From positions 4,464,001-4,528,000 of the forward strand of contig NZ_JAMZDZ010000001.1 of NCBI RefSeq assembly GCF_024172085.1: a stretch of 64,000 nt of DNA, in the 5' to 3' direction. The first letter of the stretch is position 1, and the number at the start of each line of letters is the position of its first letter. The notes beneath the pieces are model-generated. The model searched no databases. It worked only from the letters and a program-made list of their open reading frames with translations, and was not told where the DNA came from. Positions 24,375 to 33,602 of the stretch are shown here, piece after piece. Source of the DNA: Hamadaea flava (GTDB lineage Bacteria; Actinomycetota; Actinomycetes; Mycobacteriales; Micromonosporaceae). The translations under genes were made by a program, and so were the position numbers.

Positions 24375-24995
24375 GTGGACCTGACCGGACACTTCCGCTC
24401 AAGCGTGATCGCCGCCGGCGGCCGCCCGGACGACGCCGTCGCCGCCGACTTGCTGGCCCGGTGGTCGGAGCCGCACCGGCACTATCACACCGTCGACCAC
24501 CTGCGGTTCATGCTCGCGGTCATCGACGAGCACGCGGCTTTCGCGGACGATCCCGACCTCGTCCGGCTGGCGGCGTGGGGGCACGACGCGATCTACGACC
24601 CGCGATCCGCGGGCAACGAGGAAGCCAGCGCGATCTTGTCCGCGGAGCTCTTGGACCGCTGCGAACTGCCCGATCCGGCCGTCGCGGAGGTCGCACGACT
24701 GGTACGCCTGACGGCCGGTCACACGGTGGAACCCGGCGACCGCAACGGCGCCTTGCTGGCAGACGCGGACCTGGCCGTCCTGGCCCGAGACTGGCCGTCC
24801 TATCTGGAGTACGCCGCCGCCGTGCGAGCCGAGTACGCCCACGTTCCCGACGACGCGTTCCGCAGTGGACGAGCCGCCGTGTTGCGGAGTCTGCTGGACC
24901 TGCCGGCGCTCTTCCGCATCCCGGCGTTGGCCGAATCGTGGGAGGAGAAGGCGCGGGCCAACCTCACCCGCGAACTGGCCTCCCTGACGACTTGA
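24375..24995 (+). CDS. HD-domain metal-dependent phosphohydrolase-like protein
   Basis: The 206-residue protein has the predicted HD-superfamily pattern: RHYHTVDHLRFML near residue 35 (first His), AAWGHDAIYDPRSAGNEEASA near 75 (His-Asp) and LLADADLAVLARDW near 130 (last Asp). This is the small HD family of unknown substrate found across bacteria. The GTG start follows a -10 hexamer by 6 nt. The DUF4031 gene lies convergent 8 nt downstream. Confidence 0.85.
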   Translation: MDLTGHFRSSVIAAGGRPDDAVAADLLARWSEPHRHYHTVDHLRFMLAVIDEHAAFADDPDLVRLAAWGHDAIYDPRSAGNEEASAILSAELLDRCELPDPAVAEVARLVRLTAGHTVEPGDRNGALLADADLAVLARDWPSYLEYAAAVRAEYAHVPDDAFRSGRAAVLRSLLDLPALFRIPALAESWEEKARANLTRELASLTT

Positions 24996-25003
24996 GCGCT
25001 GGA

Positions 25004-25270
25004 TCAGCGGTGACTGAGGTGCTTCGGCCGGCGGAGTCCGGCGGCGCGCAGCCGGGCCGCGATCTCGCGGGACTCGACCAGATCTGCGCCGAGCCAGATC
25101 GCCCAGGGCACCCGGGCCGCCGGGATGTCGTAGTGGTCCCGGTCGAAGCCGCGCGGCGGAGCACCGATCATCTCGGCGAAGACGTGCAGTTCGGCGTACG
25201 AGACGTCGCTGACCAGATGCGCCCACAACCGCCCATGGGCGGGCCACCGGGCCCGGTCGACGTAGATCAC
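25004..25270 (-). CDS. DUF4031 domain protein
   Basis: From GTG 25270 the protein is 88 residues and begins directly with the family motif VIYVDRARWPAHGRLWAHLVSD, followed by SYAELHVFAEMIGAPPRGFDRDHYD and IPAARVPWAIWLGADLVESRE. The longer open frame to 25336 has its ATG inside a palindromic repeat and is discarded. DUF4031 proteins are small and uncharacterised; the Asp, His and Tyr residues of DRDHYD are conserved. No function can be given. Confidence 0.8.
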   Translation of the reverse strand: MIYVDRARWPAHGRLWAHLVSDVSYAELHVFAEMIGAPPRGFDRDHYDIPAARVPWAIWLGADLVESREIAARLRAAGLRRPKHLSHR

Positions 25271-25317
25271 GCCCCCATTGTCCCCCGGGACGCCCCGTCC
25301 TCGGCCCGCCGATAGGC

Positions 25318-25376
25318 GCGGATCACGGTTGCGCATGCCTCACCGAGCCGGTTTGGCATGCGTAACCGTGATCCGC
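25318..25376. repeat. Palindromic repeat, copy 4 (between DUF4031 and groEL)
   Basis: The arms 25318-25339 (GCGGATCACGGTTGCGCATGCC) differ from the reverse complement of 25355-25376 at one base. It lies upstream of the DUF4031 start and downstream of the groEL terminator hairpin. Confidence 0.88.
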
Positions 25377-25384
25377 AGGGAAAA

Positions 25385-25412
25385 GGGGCGGCCGGGAAAC
25401 CCCGGCCGCCCC
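25385..25412 (-). terminator. Rho-independent terminator of groEL
   Basis: On the minus strand the 12-bp perfect stem GGGGCGGCCGGG / CCCGGCCGCCCC with a 4-nt loop is followed by TTTTCCC. Two further hairpins lie between it and the gene: CTAAGCG/CGCTTAG (25422-25439) and one that overlaps the groEL stop codon (CTTCTGATCGC with GATCAGAAG). Confidence 0.85.
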
Positions 25413-25467
25413 GAAGAGCTTCTAAGCGCAAGCGCTTAGCTGTGCCTCTGCTTCTGATCGCGAGCGA

Positions 25468-27192
<1,725 letters not shown>

Positions 27193-27260
27193 TCACCGAA
27201 CGCCCTCGCCAGGAGGACGGTCAGGCGACCCCACCGCTCCGACTCTTGGTTTCCATTGTG

Positions 27261-27287
27261 TTGGCACTCGTTCGAGCTGAGTGCCAA
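27261..27287. promoter_or_regulatory. CIRCE operator 1
   Basis: TTGGCACTC, 9 nt, then GAGTGCCAA: a perfect inverted repeat matching the CIRCE consensus except for G/C at the third base pair. It is the binding site for the heat-shock repressor HrcA, upstream of groEL. Confidence 0.9.
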
Positions 27288-27295
27288 CACCTTGT

Positions 27296-27322
27296 TTAGC
27301 ACTCTGCCCTGCCGAGTGCAAG
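27296..27322. promoter_or_regulatory. CIRCE operator 2
   Basis: TTAGCACTC, 9 nt, then GAGTGCAAG. The left arm is the exact CIRCE consensus and the right arm deviates at its last bases. It is 8 nt from operator 1, so two HrcA dimers could bind side by side. Confidence 0.8.
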
Positions 27323-27341
27323 CGAGTCCGCCCTGGAGCAG

Positions 27342-27398
27342 CAGATCAGGGTTATGCCTGTGATCTTGGCACAAGATCGCAGGCATAACCCTGATCTG
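27342..27398. repeat. Palindromic repeat, copy 5
   Basis: The arms 27342-27368 (starting CAGATCAGGGTTATGCC) and 27372-27398 pair over 27 bp with a single T/C difference and a 3-nt loop. It lies 18 nt downstream of the stop of the membrane protein gene at 27417 and upstream of the groEL CIRCE sites, a position that would insulate groEL's control region. Confidence 0.9.
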
Positions 27399-27416
27399 GG
27401 AAAACGAGCCCCGAAG

Positions 27417-28391
27417 TCAGTCGAGTTCGGCGGCGAGCGAGCCCGCCGAGACCGGCCCCTCGTGCCCCCGCTGTTCGGCGTACGTGAGAAGGATCCCGAC
27501 GAACTGGATCATCGTGAACGGCAGCCCGATGACGGCTCCGACGCCCGCCACGACCGCCGAGCCGGCCATCGACAGCCCGGTCTGCCCGGCGAGCTGCACC
27601 GAGCTGCCCGGGTCGGCGCTGAACGAGCCGAGCCCGCCGAAGGCCAGGTTGAGGACGTTCTCCACCGTGCTGGTCACGATCGAGCCGCCGATGAGGATCA
27701 CGAGGATCATGGCCAGCCGCCCGAGCACCCGGCCGAGGTTGTTGTTGAAGATCGTGAAGGACCGGCCGATGGGCGTACGCCGCTCGAACAGGTAGATCGG
27801 CCCGACCAGGGCGGTGGCGGCGAGCACGTAGAACGCCGGCAGCACGCAGGCGACGGCCCCGGCGATGATGAGCAGAGCGGTGAGGAGATTCCAGCCGAAC
27901 AGGCCGAGGCACCGCCGGAAGCCGTACCGCAGCGCGTCGCCGACCGAGGTCGGGGCGCCGGCCGCGTCCCGAGTCACCACATAGGTGCCCGCGGCGTAAC
28001 CGGCCGCCTCCACCACCGTGAAGAGCACCGCGGCGACGACGAGGGCGCCCATCAACCCGAGGAACGGACCGAGGAGCGTGTCGAACCGGGGGTTCTCACC
28101 GGACTCGGCGGCGTCGAGCACCTCCTGCTGCCACGGCACCAGCACCGCTGCCGTGCCGACCGCCGACACGACGGCGAGCACAATGGAGGGCAGCAGGTGG
28201 GTGATGGCGAAGACGGCGGCGATGGACTTCCATGACCGCTGGAACACCGACGACATGCGGCCGAACCAGCCCCCGATCCCCGCGTACGGCGGGTTCACGA
28301 GGGGGTCGTACGGATTCGGGTACTGCTGCCCCGGCGCCTGGTAGGCGGCCGGCGGGGGCAGATAGTCGGACGGTGGCGGCAGTTCGGTCAT
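27417..28391 (-). CDS. Polytopic membrane protein with Pro-rich N-terminus, function unknown
   Basis: The 324-residue protein starts with a 40-residue Pro/Tyr-rich cytoplasmic stretch (SDYLPPPAAYQAPGQQYPNP), then an amphipathic motif WFGRMSSVFQRSWKS and about six membrane spans. A short conserved segment in the middle (LRYGFRRCLGLFGWNLLTAL) and RTPIGRSFTIFNNNLGRVLGRL resembles the membrane domains seen in actinobacterial proteins annotated near glycerophosphodiester phosphodiesterases, but the likeness is loose. No catalytic motif is visible. It probably scaffolds or senses at the membrane; that is inference. Confidence 0.75.
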   Translation of the reverse strand: MTELPPPSDYLPPPAAYQAPGQQYPNPYDPLVNPPYAGIGGWFGRMSSVFQRSWKSIAAVFAITHLLPSIVLAVVSAVGTAAVLVPWQQEVLDAAESGENPRFDTLLGPFLGLMGALVVAAVLFTVVEAAGYAAGTYVVTRDAAGAPTSVGDALRYGFRRCLGLFGWNLLTALLIIAGAVACVLPAFYVLAATALVGPIYLFERRTPIGRSFTIFNNNLGRVLGRLAMILVILIGGSIVTSTVENVLNLAFGGLGSFSADPGSSVQLAGQTGLSMAGSAVVAGVGAVIGLPFTMIQFVGILLTYAEQRGHEGPVSAGSLAAELD

Positions 28392-28427
28392 CGGGCACTC
28401 CGTGAGGGGGAACGGCGGGCATGAGAA

Positions 28428-28471
28428 GGCGCCGGACTCGCGAGGGGGGATGAGCCTCGCCAGCCGGCGCC
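28428..28471 (-). terminator. Terminator hairpin of the cold-shock gene
   Basis: GGCGCCGG (28428-28435) pairs with CCGGCGCC (28464-28471), extended inward by GCGAGG with CCTCGC-like pairing. It starts 22 nt after the stop codon of the cold-shock gene on the minus strand. No T tract. Confidence 0.6.
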
Positions 28472-28493
28472 GCCGGGGTGCTGAAGCTTCTGG

Positions 28494-28697
28494 TCAGGCG
28501 ATGATCCGGACCTTCTCGGCCTGCGGACCCTTCTGGCCCTGCGCAATCTCGAACTCGACGCGCTGGCCGTCGTCGAGCGCCTTGTAGCCGTCCATCTCGA
28601 TCGCCGAGAAGTGGACGAAGACGTCCTGACCCCCGTCGACGGCGATGAAGCCGTAGCCCTTCTCGCTGTTGAACCACTTGACGGTGCCCTGTGCCAC
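28494..28697 (-). CDS. Cold-shock protein, CspA family
   Basis: The 67-residue protein is a single OB-fold cold-shock domain with both RNA-binding motifs: KGYGFI (RNP1) near residue 13 and VFVHFSAI (RNP2) near 26. The start is [16 protein letters not shown], standard for actinobacterial CspA. It binds single-stranded RNA and DNA and melts mRNA structure. The 5' leader of at least 100 nt contains mutually exclusive or pseudoknot-forming pairs, fitting the temperature control known for cspA leaders. Confidence 0.96.
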   Translation of the reverse strand: MAQGTVKWFNSEKGYGFIAVDGGQDVFVHFSAIEMDGYKALDDGQRVEFEIAQGQKGPQAEKVRIIA

Positions 28698-28762
28698 TGT
28701 GACACTTCCTCACTTCGATGGTGCTGGGTCTGTCGTAGACCCCCGAAGGGCGTTCGCCCGCC

Positions 28763-28805
28763 GGAGCCATGACATCGAAGATCCATCCGGCTCCAGCGAT
28801 GTCAT
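28763..28805 (-). promoter_or_regulatory. Structured 5' leader of the cold-shock mRNA
   Basis: Two complementary pairs interleave: GGAGCC (28763-28768) with GGCTCC (28789-28794), and ATGACATCG (28769-28777) with CGATGTCAT (28797-28805). The order a-b-a'-b' allows an H-type pseudoknot or two competing hairpins. A perfect palindrome GTGCGC-TT-GCGCAC (28834-28847) lies just upstream, near where the minus-strand promoter should be. Confidence 0.45.
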
Positions 28806-28925
28806 CAGCCAGAACCGCACGATACTTGAGAGTGTGCGCTTGCGCACTACCCGAATTCGGACAGGTGACTGCCCTGGTCAGCGGCCCTGCGTCACCATCT
28901 CCGGGCGTCGCGGGTTGACCCCGTC

Positions 28926-29783
28926 GTGACGACCCGCTGGCGCCCGAATCACGTTCAGGTATCGGTTCTTTTGTGCGCGATCGGCCTTCTCGTGGCGGTC
29001 GCGGTGGTCTCATTACATGAGACTCCACAACCCGCGCATTCCACTGTCAACGCCGCCTCCGCGCCGCCGTCGCCGTCCGCGTCGGCTCCGGTCGCTCCAC
29101 TTGTACGCGTCAAGTCGCCGGGCTTCTTCAGTTGGGCGCTCCTGAATCGGCGTACGCGGGAAGTAGTCGGCTCGGCGAACCTGGCCGAACACAGCGACAC
29201 GATGTCGATGGTGAAAGTGTGGCTGGCCGCGGACTACCTGACGCAGACGAATCCCGACCCGGACGCGAAGGCGCAGGCGATGCTGCGCCGGATGATCGTC
29301 GACAGCGACAACGCGGCGGCGACGAAGGTCTTCGGGCTCAACGGCGGCATCGTGACGATCGAGCGGATGGTGTCCGTGTGCGGGCTGGCCGACAGCGCGC
29401 CCGATTATCAGGAGAACCGGTGGAGCCCGACCATCGTGTCGGCCCGCGACACCGTACGCCTCGGTGAGTGCTTGGCGGAGGGGACGGCGGCCGGTCCACG
29501 ATGGACGGAGTGGCTGCTCACCCAGATGAGACAGGTACGCGGAGAAGGCGACTTCGGCGTACGACTGGCGTTGCCGAAGTCGGATCGAGCCGCCGTGGCC
29601 ATCAAGAACGGCTGGTTCATGCGCCCCGAGGACGACCAGTGGCACGTCGCCTGCCTGGCGATCGGACCGGCCTGGGTGGTCAGCGTCCTGTTGCGGTATC
29701 CGAAACGGCTGGGGCTGGGCCACGGAAAGCAGGTCTGCCAGGAGGTCGGGTCGGACCTCCTGGCAGAGCGGGCGCTCGACTAG
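28926..29783 (+). CDS. Membrane-anchored serine hydrolase with beta-lactamase fold
   Basis: The 285-residue protein has an N-terminal signal anchor (VSVLLCAIGLLVAVAVVSL), a Pro/Ser/Ala linker and a class A beta-lactamase-like domain. The three active-site motifs are present: SMVK (SxxK, about residue 92-97), SDN in VDSDNAAATKVFG (about 127) and KNG in AAVAIKNGWFM (about 223). I cannot identify an equivalent of the class A deacylating Glu166, so a peptidase or regulatory role is as likely as antibiotic hydrolysis. Its stop overlaps that of the convergent paaN in a shared CTAG. Confidence 0.82.
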   Translation: MTTRWRPNHVQVSVLLCAIGLLVAVAVVSLHETPQPAHSTVNAASAPPSPSASAPVAPLVRVKSPGFFSWALLNRRTREVVGSANLAEHSDTMSMVKVWLAADYLTQTNPDPDAKAQAMLRRMIVDSDNAAATKVFGLNGGIVTIERMVSVCGLADSAPDYQENRWSPTIVSARDTVRLGECLAEGTAAGPRWTEWLLTQMRQVRGEGDFGVRLALPKSDRAAVAIKNGWFMRPEDDQWHVACLAIGPAWVVSVLLRYPKRLGLGHGKQVCQEVGSDLLAERALD

Positions 29784-31414
29784 GCCGCCGGCGCGGGGCG
29801 GCGCGACTGCACGATGCGGAACCGGCCGGCCACGTACGCCCCGTCGGTGAGCGAGGCGTTGGCCGCCGCGTTCGCGCCGCTGGCGTGGAAGTCGGAGAAC
29901 GCGGCGGACTGGTTGACGAACACTCCGCCGGTCAGGTTCTCCGACAGGTGTACGCCGACCTCCTGCGCGGCCAGCTCGACTTCGTCGAGCACCGCTTCGG
30001 AGGTGGAGTAGACGGCGGCCGTGATGGCGCCCTTCGCGCCCACGGTCTTCCGGAAGATCGTCAGCGAGTCCTCGGTCGACGCGGTCGCGATGGCGAAGGC
30101 GACCGGCCCGAAGCACTCGGTGTCATAGCCGTCCTTCACCGACACGATCATCGGCGTACGCACAGTCGCTTCGGCGTACGCGGGATGGTCGAGCGGGCGG
30201 CTGTCGAGGACGACGTCGCCCAGCGCGCGGGCCGCGTCGATCCGGTCGAGGACGGCCTCGTTGACGACGGCCCCGGTGAGCTCGACGGCCTTGGCCGGGT
30301 CGGCGGTGATCGCCTCGACGGCACCCTTGATCCCGGCGACCACCTCGTCGAACGACTTCGGCCCAGTCTCGGTCGGGACGCCCCCGGCCGGGATCAGCAG
30401 GTTCTGCGGGGTCGTGCACATCTGGCCGCTGTAGAGCGTGAGCGAGAAGGCCAGGTTCCGGCACATCCCGGCGAAGTCGTCGGTGGAGTCCACGATGACC
30501 GTGTTGACCCCGGCCTTCTCCGTGTAGACCTGGGCCTGCCGCGCGTTGGCCTCCAGCCATTCCCCGTACGCCGTCGAGCCGGTGAAGTCGATGATCTTCA
30601 CGGCCGGGTCGAGCGCCAGCTCCGAGGCGATCGGAGCCTCCCGGGTGTCCACCGCGAGCTGCACGACGTCCTCGGGCAGCCCGGCCTCGGCGAGCACCTC
30701 GCGCGCGATCTGCACGGTGATCGCCAGCGGCAGCACCGCGCGCGGGTGGGGCTTGACGACGACCGGGTTGCCGGTCACCAGCGAGGCGAAGAAGCCCGGC
30801 CACGAGTTCCAGGTCGGGAAGGTGTTGCAGCCGATGACCAGGGCGACCCCGCGCGGGACGACGTGGAAGGTCTTCGTGAAGACTTCGCCCCTCTTCTCCC
30901 AGGTCGCGGTCGGCGCCTGCCGCGTCATCTCCACGTACGCGTACGCGATCGCCTCCAGCGCACGGTCGAGCGCGTGCGGCCCACCGGCCTGGAACGCCAT
31001 CACGAAGGGCTGCCCGGTCGTCGCGTGCACCGCGTTGGCCAGCTCGAACACCCGGCCCTTGAGCCGGTCGAGGATCTCCAGCCCGACCCCCGTACGCGTC
31101 TGCGCACCCGCGTCGCGCCAGGCCGGCAGCGCGGCGGACGCGTTCGCGATCAACTCCGCGGCGGGCGTGGTCGCGTACCGGACGTCCAGGTCGATACCGA
31201 ACGGGGACTTCTCCGGGGCGATCCGTGCTCCTGAGCCGGGCAACGGGAAGTCCTGGCCGAGCAGGGCTTCGAACGCCGCCTTCCCGTCGGGCGCGGCGGC
31301 CTCCCCCCAGACCTTGGGGCTCGGCGACTCGGGGTACGCCGACCAGTACACACGCTCGGCGATCGCCCGCTGTGCCCGGTCGAGCAGCTCTTCATGGGTG
31401 GCGAAGAAAGACAT
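29780..31414 (-). CDS. paaN: Aldehyde dehydrogenase PaaN (phenylacetate pathway type)
   Basis: The 544-residue protein matches the PaaN branch of the aldehyde dehydrogenase superfamily: VWGEAAAPDGKAAFEALLG at the start, VIGCNTFPTWNSWPGFFASLVTG, VVKPHPRAVLPLAI, IDFTGSTAYGEWLEANA and the nucleophile in SGQMCTTPQN (Cys333). It lacks the C-terminal hydratase domain of the fused PaaZ. Such proteins oxidise the ring-opened semialdehyde formed from oxepin-CoA. No other paa genes are in the window. Two identical palindromes in the divergent promoter region suggest TetR-type repression. Confidence 0.9.
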   Translation of the reverse strand: MSFFATHEELLDRAQRAIAERVYWSAYPESPSPKVWGEAAAPDGKAAFEALLGQDFPLPGSGARIAPEKSPFGIDLDVRYATTPAAELIANASAALPAWRDAGAQTRTGVGLEILDRLKGRVFELANAVHATTGQPFVMAFQAGGPHALDRALEAIAYAYVEMTRQAPTATWEKRGEVFTKTFHVVPRGVALVIGCNTFPTWNSWPGFFASLVTGNPVVVKPHPRAVLPLAITVQIAREVLAEAGLPEDVVQLAVDTREAPIASELALDPAVKIIDFTGSTAYGEWLEANARQAQVYTEKAGVNTVIVDSTDDFAGMCRNLAFSLTLYSGQMCTTPQNLLIPAGGVPTETGPKSFDEVVAGIKGAVEAITADPAKAVELTGAVVNEAVLDRIDAARALGDVVLDSRPLDHPAYAEATVRTPMIVSVKDGYDTECFGPVAFAIATASTEDSLTIFRKTVGAKGAITAAVYSTSEAVLDEVELAAQEVGVHLSENLTGGVFVNQSAAFSDFHASGANAAANASLTDGAYVAGRFRIVQSRRPAPAA

Positions 31415-31449
31415 GCCCTCATCATGCCCGACGCGTGGTCACGGTCACA

Positions 31450-31465
31450 CTTGAACGCGTTCAAG
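31450..31465. promoter_or_regulatory. Palindromic operator 1, paaN / membrane protein divergent region
   Basis: CTTGAACGCGTTCAAG is a perfect 16-bp palindrome 35 nt upstream of paaN. Its 14-bp core recurs at 31494-31507. Such sites are typical for TetR dimers; the TetR gene at 32108 is the natural candidate. Confidence 0.7.
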
Positions 31466-31493
31466 TCGTGGTGCTAGCGTCTGAGTCGTCAAG

Positions 31494-31507
31494 TTGAACG
31501 CGTTCAA
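31494..31507. promoter_or_regulatory. Palindromic operator 2, paaN / membrane protein divergent region
   Basis: TTGAACGCGTTCAA is identical to the core of operator 1. The centres are 43 nt apart, about four helical turns, so two dimers would sit on the same face. A -10-like TAGCGT (31475-31480) lies between them. Confidence 0.7.
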
Positions 31508-31549
31508 AAGACGCGCTCGACCACGTCGTCACCGACTGGAGTTGGGGCA

Positions 31550-32029
31550 ATGGATCCCAAGCTCGGCCTCTACCTGGCCTATCTGGTAGTCACCGTCGCG
31601 CTGACCGTCTGGGTCGCCCGGACGCTGTTTCGCAACGGGCAGGTGTTCCTGAAGGACGCGCTCGCTGACGAGGAGCTCGCCGCCAGCGTCAACAAGCTGC
31701 TGGTCGTCGGCTTCTACCTGCTCAACCTGGGGTACGTAGCGCTCGCCATGAAGACGACCGAGACCGTCACCGACGCCACCGCCGCCGTCGAGAACCTGGT
31801 CACCAAGCTCGGCATCGTGATGCTCGCGCTCGGCGCGATCCACTTCTTCAACGTCTTCGTGCTGACCCGGTTCCGCAAGCGGATCCAGCGCCAGAACCTG
31901 GCCCAGCTCGTGCCGCCGCACCTCCCGCCGGGACGGCCGCAGCACCCCGCCGCCACCGCGGCGTACCAGCCGCCGCAAGGACCGCGACCGGCGATGCAGC
32001 CGCAAACTCAGCTGCAACCGCCACTGTGA
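31550..32029 (+). CDS. Small three-span membrane protein, function unknown
   Basis: The 159-residue protein has three hydrophobic segments (LYLAYLVVTVALTVWVARTL; KLLVVGFYLLNLGYVALAM; LGIVMLALGAIHFFNVFVL), then a basic, Pro/Gln-rich cytoplasmic tail of about 50 residues. GTTGGGG precedes the ATG. It is divergent from paaN behind shared palindromic operators and followed by the TetR gene, so the three probably form one regulon. No enzymatic motif is visible. Confidence 0.78.
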   Translation: MDPKLGLYLAYLVVTVALTVWVARTLFRNGQVFLKDALADEELAASVNKLLVVGFYLLNLGYVALAMKTTETVTDATAAVENLVTKLGIVMLALGAIHFFNVFVLTRFRKRIQRQNLAQLVPPHLPPGRPQHPAATAAYQPPQGPRPAMQPQTQLQPPL

Positions 32030-32057
32030 GTCGCGCGTGACTCACTCGATCGGGGGC

Positions 32058-32089
32058 AGGCGGAGCGTGGCGCGAGCCACGCTCCGCCT
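32058..32089. terminator. Perfect 14-bp hairpin between the membrane protein and TetR genes
   Basis: AGGCGGAGCGTGGC (32058-32071) and GCCACGCTCCGCCT (32076-32089) pair perfectly around GCGA. It starts 28 nt after the upstream stop. The TetR promoter's -10 follows immediately, so its -35 region would fall inside the hairpin; the element may also bind a regulator. Confidence 0.75.
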
Positions 32090-32107
32090 GGTTATACGGT
32101 GAACGAC

Positions 32108-32785
32108 GTGACCGAACCCAGCCCCGGCGCCACATCCGGCAAGGGCGAGCAGACCCGCCGCCTGATCGTCGAGACCGCGATCCGGCTCTTCGGCGAGAAC
32201 GGCTACGAGAAGACGACCATGCGGGCCATCGCCTCGGCCGCCGGGCTCTCGGTCGGCAACGCGTACTACTACTTCAGCAGCAAGGAAGCCCTCGTCCAGG
32301 AGTTCTACCTCGAACTCCAGCGCGAGCACTCCGCCGCCGTCGAGCCGATCCTGACCGCCGGGGGCGCATTCGGCGACCAGCTGCTCGGCGTACTGGAGTC
32401 GGGGATGCGCGTCTGGGGGCCGCACCACGAGTTCGCCGGCAAGTTCATCGGGCTCGCCGCCGTGCCGGGTTCACCGGTCAGCCCGTTCAGCCCGGAGTCC
32501 GAGGAGTCCCGGAAGATCTCGCTCGACATCTTCCAGCGACTCGTCGACGGCACGACCACCAAGATGGACCCGGCCCTCCGGGCCGAGCTGCCCGAACTGC
32601 TCTGGCTGCTCCAGCTCGGCGTCGTCGTCTACTGGGTGCACGACGAGTCGCCGGACCAGACGAAGACCCACAAGATCATCCAGCGCGGCGTCCTGTACCT
32701 GGAACACCTCGTCGGCCTGTCCCGCCTCAAAGTCTTCCGCCCGGTGACCGTGCAAGGCCTCGCCTTGCTCCGCATGCTCCGCTAG
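32108..32785 (+). CDS. TetR family transcriptional regulator
   Basis: I start at GTG 32108 because the -10-like TTATAC (32092-32097) would place the transcription start close to it; GTG 32099, in frame, is the alternative. The N-terminal helix-turn-helix is clear: TRRLIVETAIRLFGENGYEKTTMRAIASAAGLSVGNAYYYFSSKEALV with the YYYF turn typical of TetR. The C-terminal 150 residues are a helical ligand domain. It most likely represses paaN and the membrane protein gene through the TTGAACGCGTTCAA palindromes; none is found at its own promoter. Its stop shares CTAG with the convergent gene. Confidence 0.88.
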   Translation: MTEPSPGATSGKGEQTRRLIVETAIRLFGENGYEKTTMRAIASAAGLSVGNAYYYFSSKEALVQEFYLELQREHSAAVEPILTAGGAFGDQLLGVLESGMRVWGPHHEFAGKFIGLAAVPGSPVSPFSPESEESRKISLDIFQRLVDGTTTKMDPALRAELPELLWLLQLGVVVYWVHDESPDQTKTHKIIQRGVLYLEHLVGLSRLKVFRPVTVQGLALLRMLR

Positions 32786-33546
32786 GGCGCGGGGGTGCAG
32801 GGAGGGGCGGTGAAGCCTGCCGGGGTCGCCACGAAGGCGTGCGACACGTACTTCCCAGGCGCCACGCGATCCCACAGATCCGTCGCGCCCGCCTCACCGG
32901 TGATCTGCTCACCGCGTATCTGGCAGGAGATGGGAAGCTGCGCGGCGCCGGCGGCGAACCCCACGACCGCGCCGGTGCGCGACGGCTTGTCGCGGACCAG
33001 CAGTGGGGAGCCGTCGGTGGCGACCGAGCCGCGCGGGCCTGGGGTCGTCCACAGGAAGGCCACGCGGACCCAGGCGTTGTCACGCAGCCCGAGGCCGTCG
33101 CGGAAGGCGCGGTCCGCGAGGTCGATGCCCGCCGGATTGCTGACGGTACGCCCGAACTCGTCGCGCCCCCGGTTGTAGCCGTCCGCGTACGCCGCCTGCG
33201 CGGCCGGCTTGCCCCGAGGCAGGTCCTTCCACATCTGACGGTTCGCGTTCCAGTAGTCGTCCTTGGTGTTCCACGGGCCGACGTCCCAGACCGGAATGAA
33301 GACACACCGGGTCGCGGTGCAGACGCGTACGGTGCGATTGCCCTGGTTGCGGCCCGCTAGGCCGAGCCGGGACGGCAGTGCGGCGAAGAGGTCCTCGCTC
33401 GCGATGCGGTGTCCGTTCGCGGTCACCTCGCCGATCAGGCCCTCGCGGGTGGCGTACACCCGGGCCTCGAACGGATCGTCCGCCCAGGCCGCCCCGGGCA
33501 GACCCATGACCAACGCCACGACCAGCATGACCCCCCGCTTGATCAT
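32782..33546 (-). CDS. Secreted protein with SH3-like C-terminal domain, function unknown
   Basis: The 254-residue protein has a good signal peptide (MIKRGVMLVVALVMGLPGAAWA, cleavage near Ala22). The middle contains VFIPVWDVGPWNTKDDYWN, a stretch seen in actinobacterial secreted proteins with double-psi barrel-like folds. The last 80 residues (LLVRDKPSRTGAVVGFAAGAA and DLWDRVAPGKYVSHAFV) fit a bacterial SH3 domain, which often binds cell wall. Paired cysteines (CTATRC, ISC, PPC) suggest disulfides outside the cell. Function unknown. Confidence 0.75.
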   Translation of the reverse strand: MIKRGVMLVVALVMGLPGAAWADDPFEARVYATREGLIGEVTANGHRIASEDLFAALPSRLGLAGRNQGNRTVRVCTATRCVFIPVWDVGPWNTKDDYWNANRQMWKDLPRGKPAAQAAYADGYNRGRDEFGRTVSNPAGIDLADRAFRDGLGLRDNAWVRVAFLWTTPGPRGSVATDGSPLLVRDKPSRTGAVVGFAAGAAQLPISCQIRGEQITGEAGATDLWDRVAPGKYVSHAFVATPAGFTAPPCTPAP

Positions 33547-33602
33547 GGCACCATGATGCCGGGTACGCCCAGCTCAGGGCGTACCCGACACGCTTGATCC
33601 GC

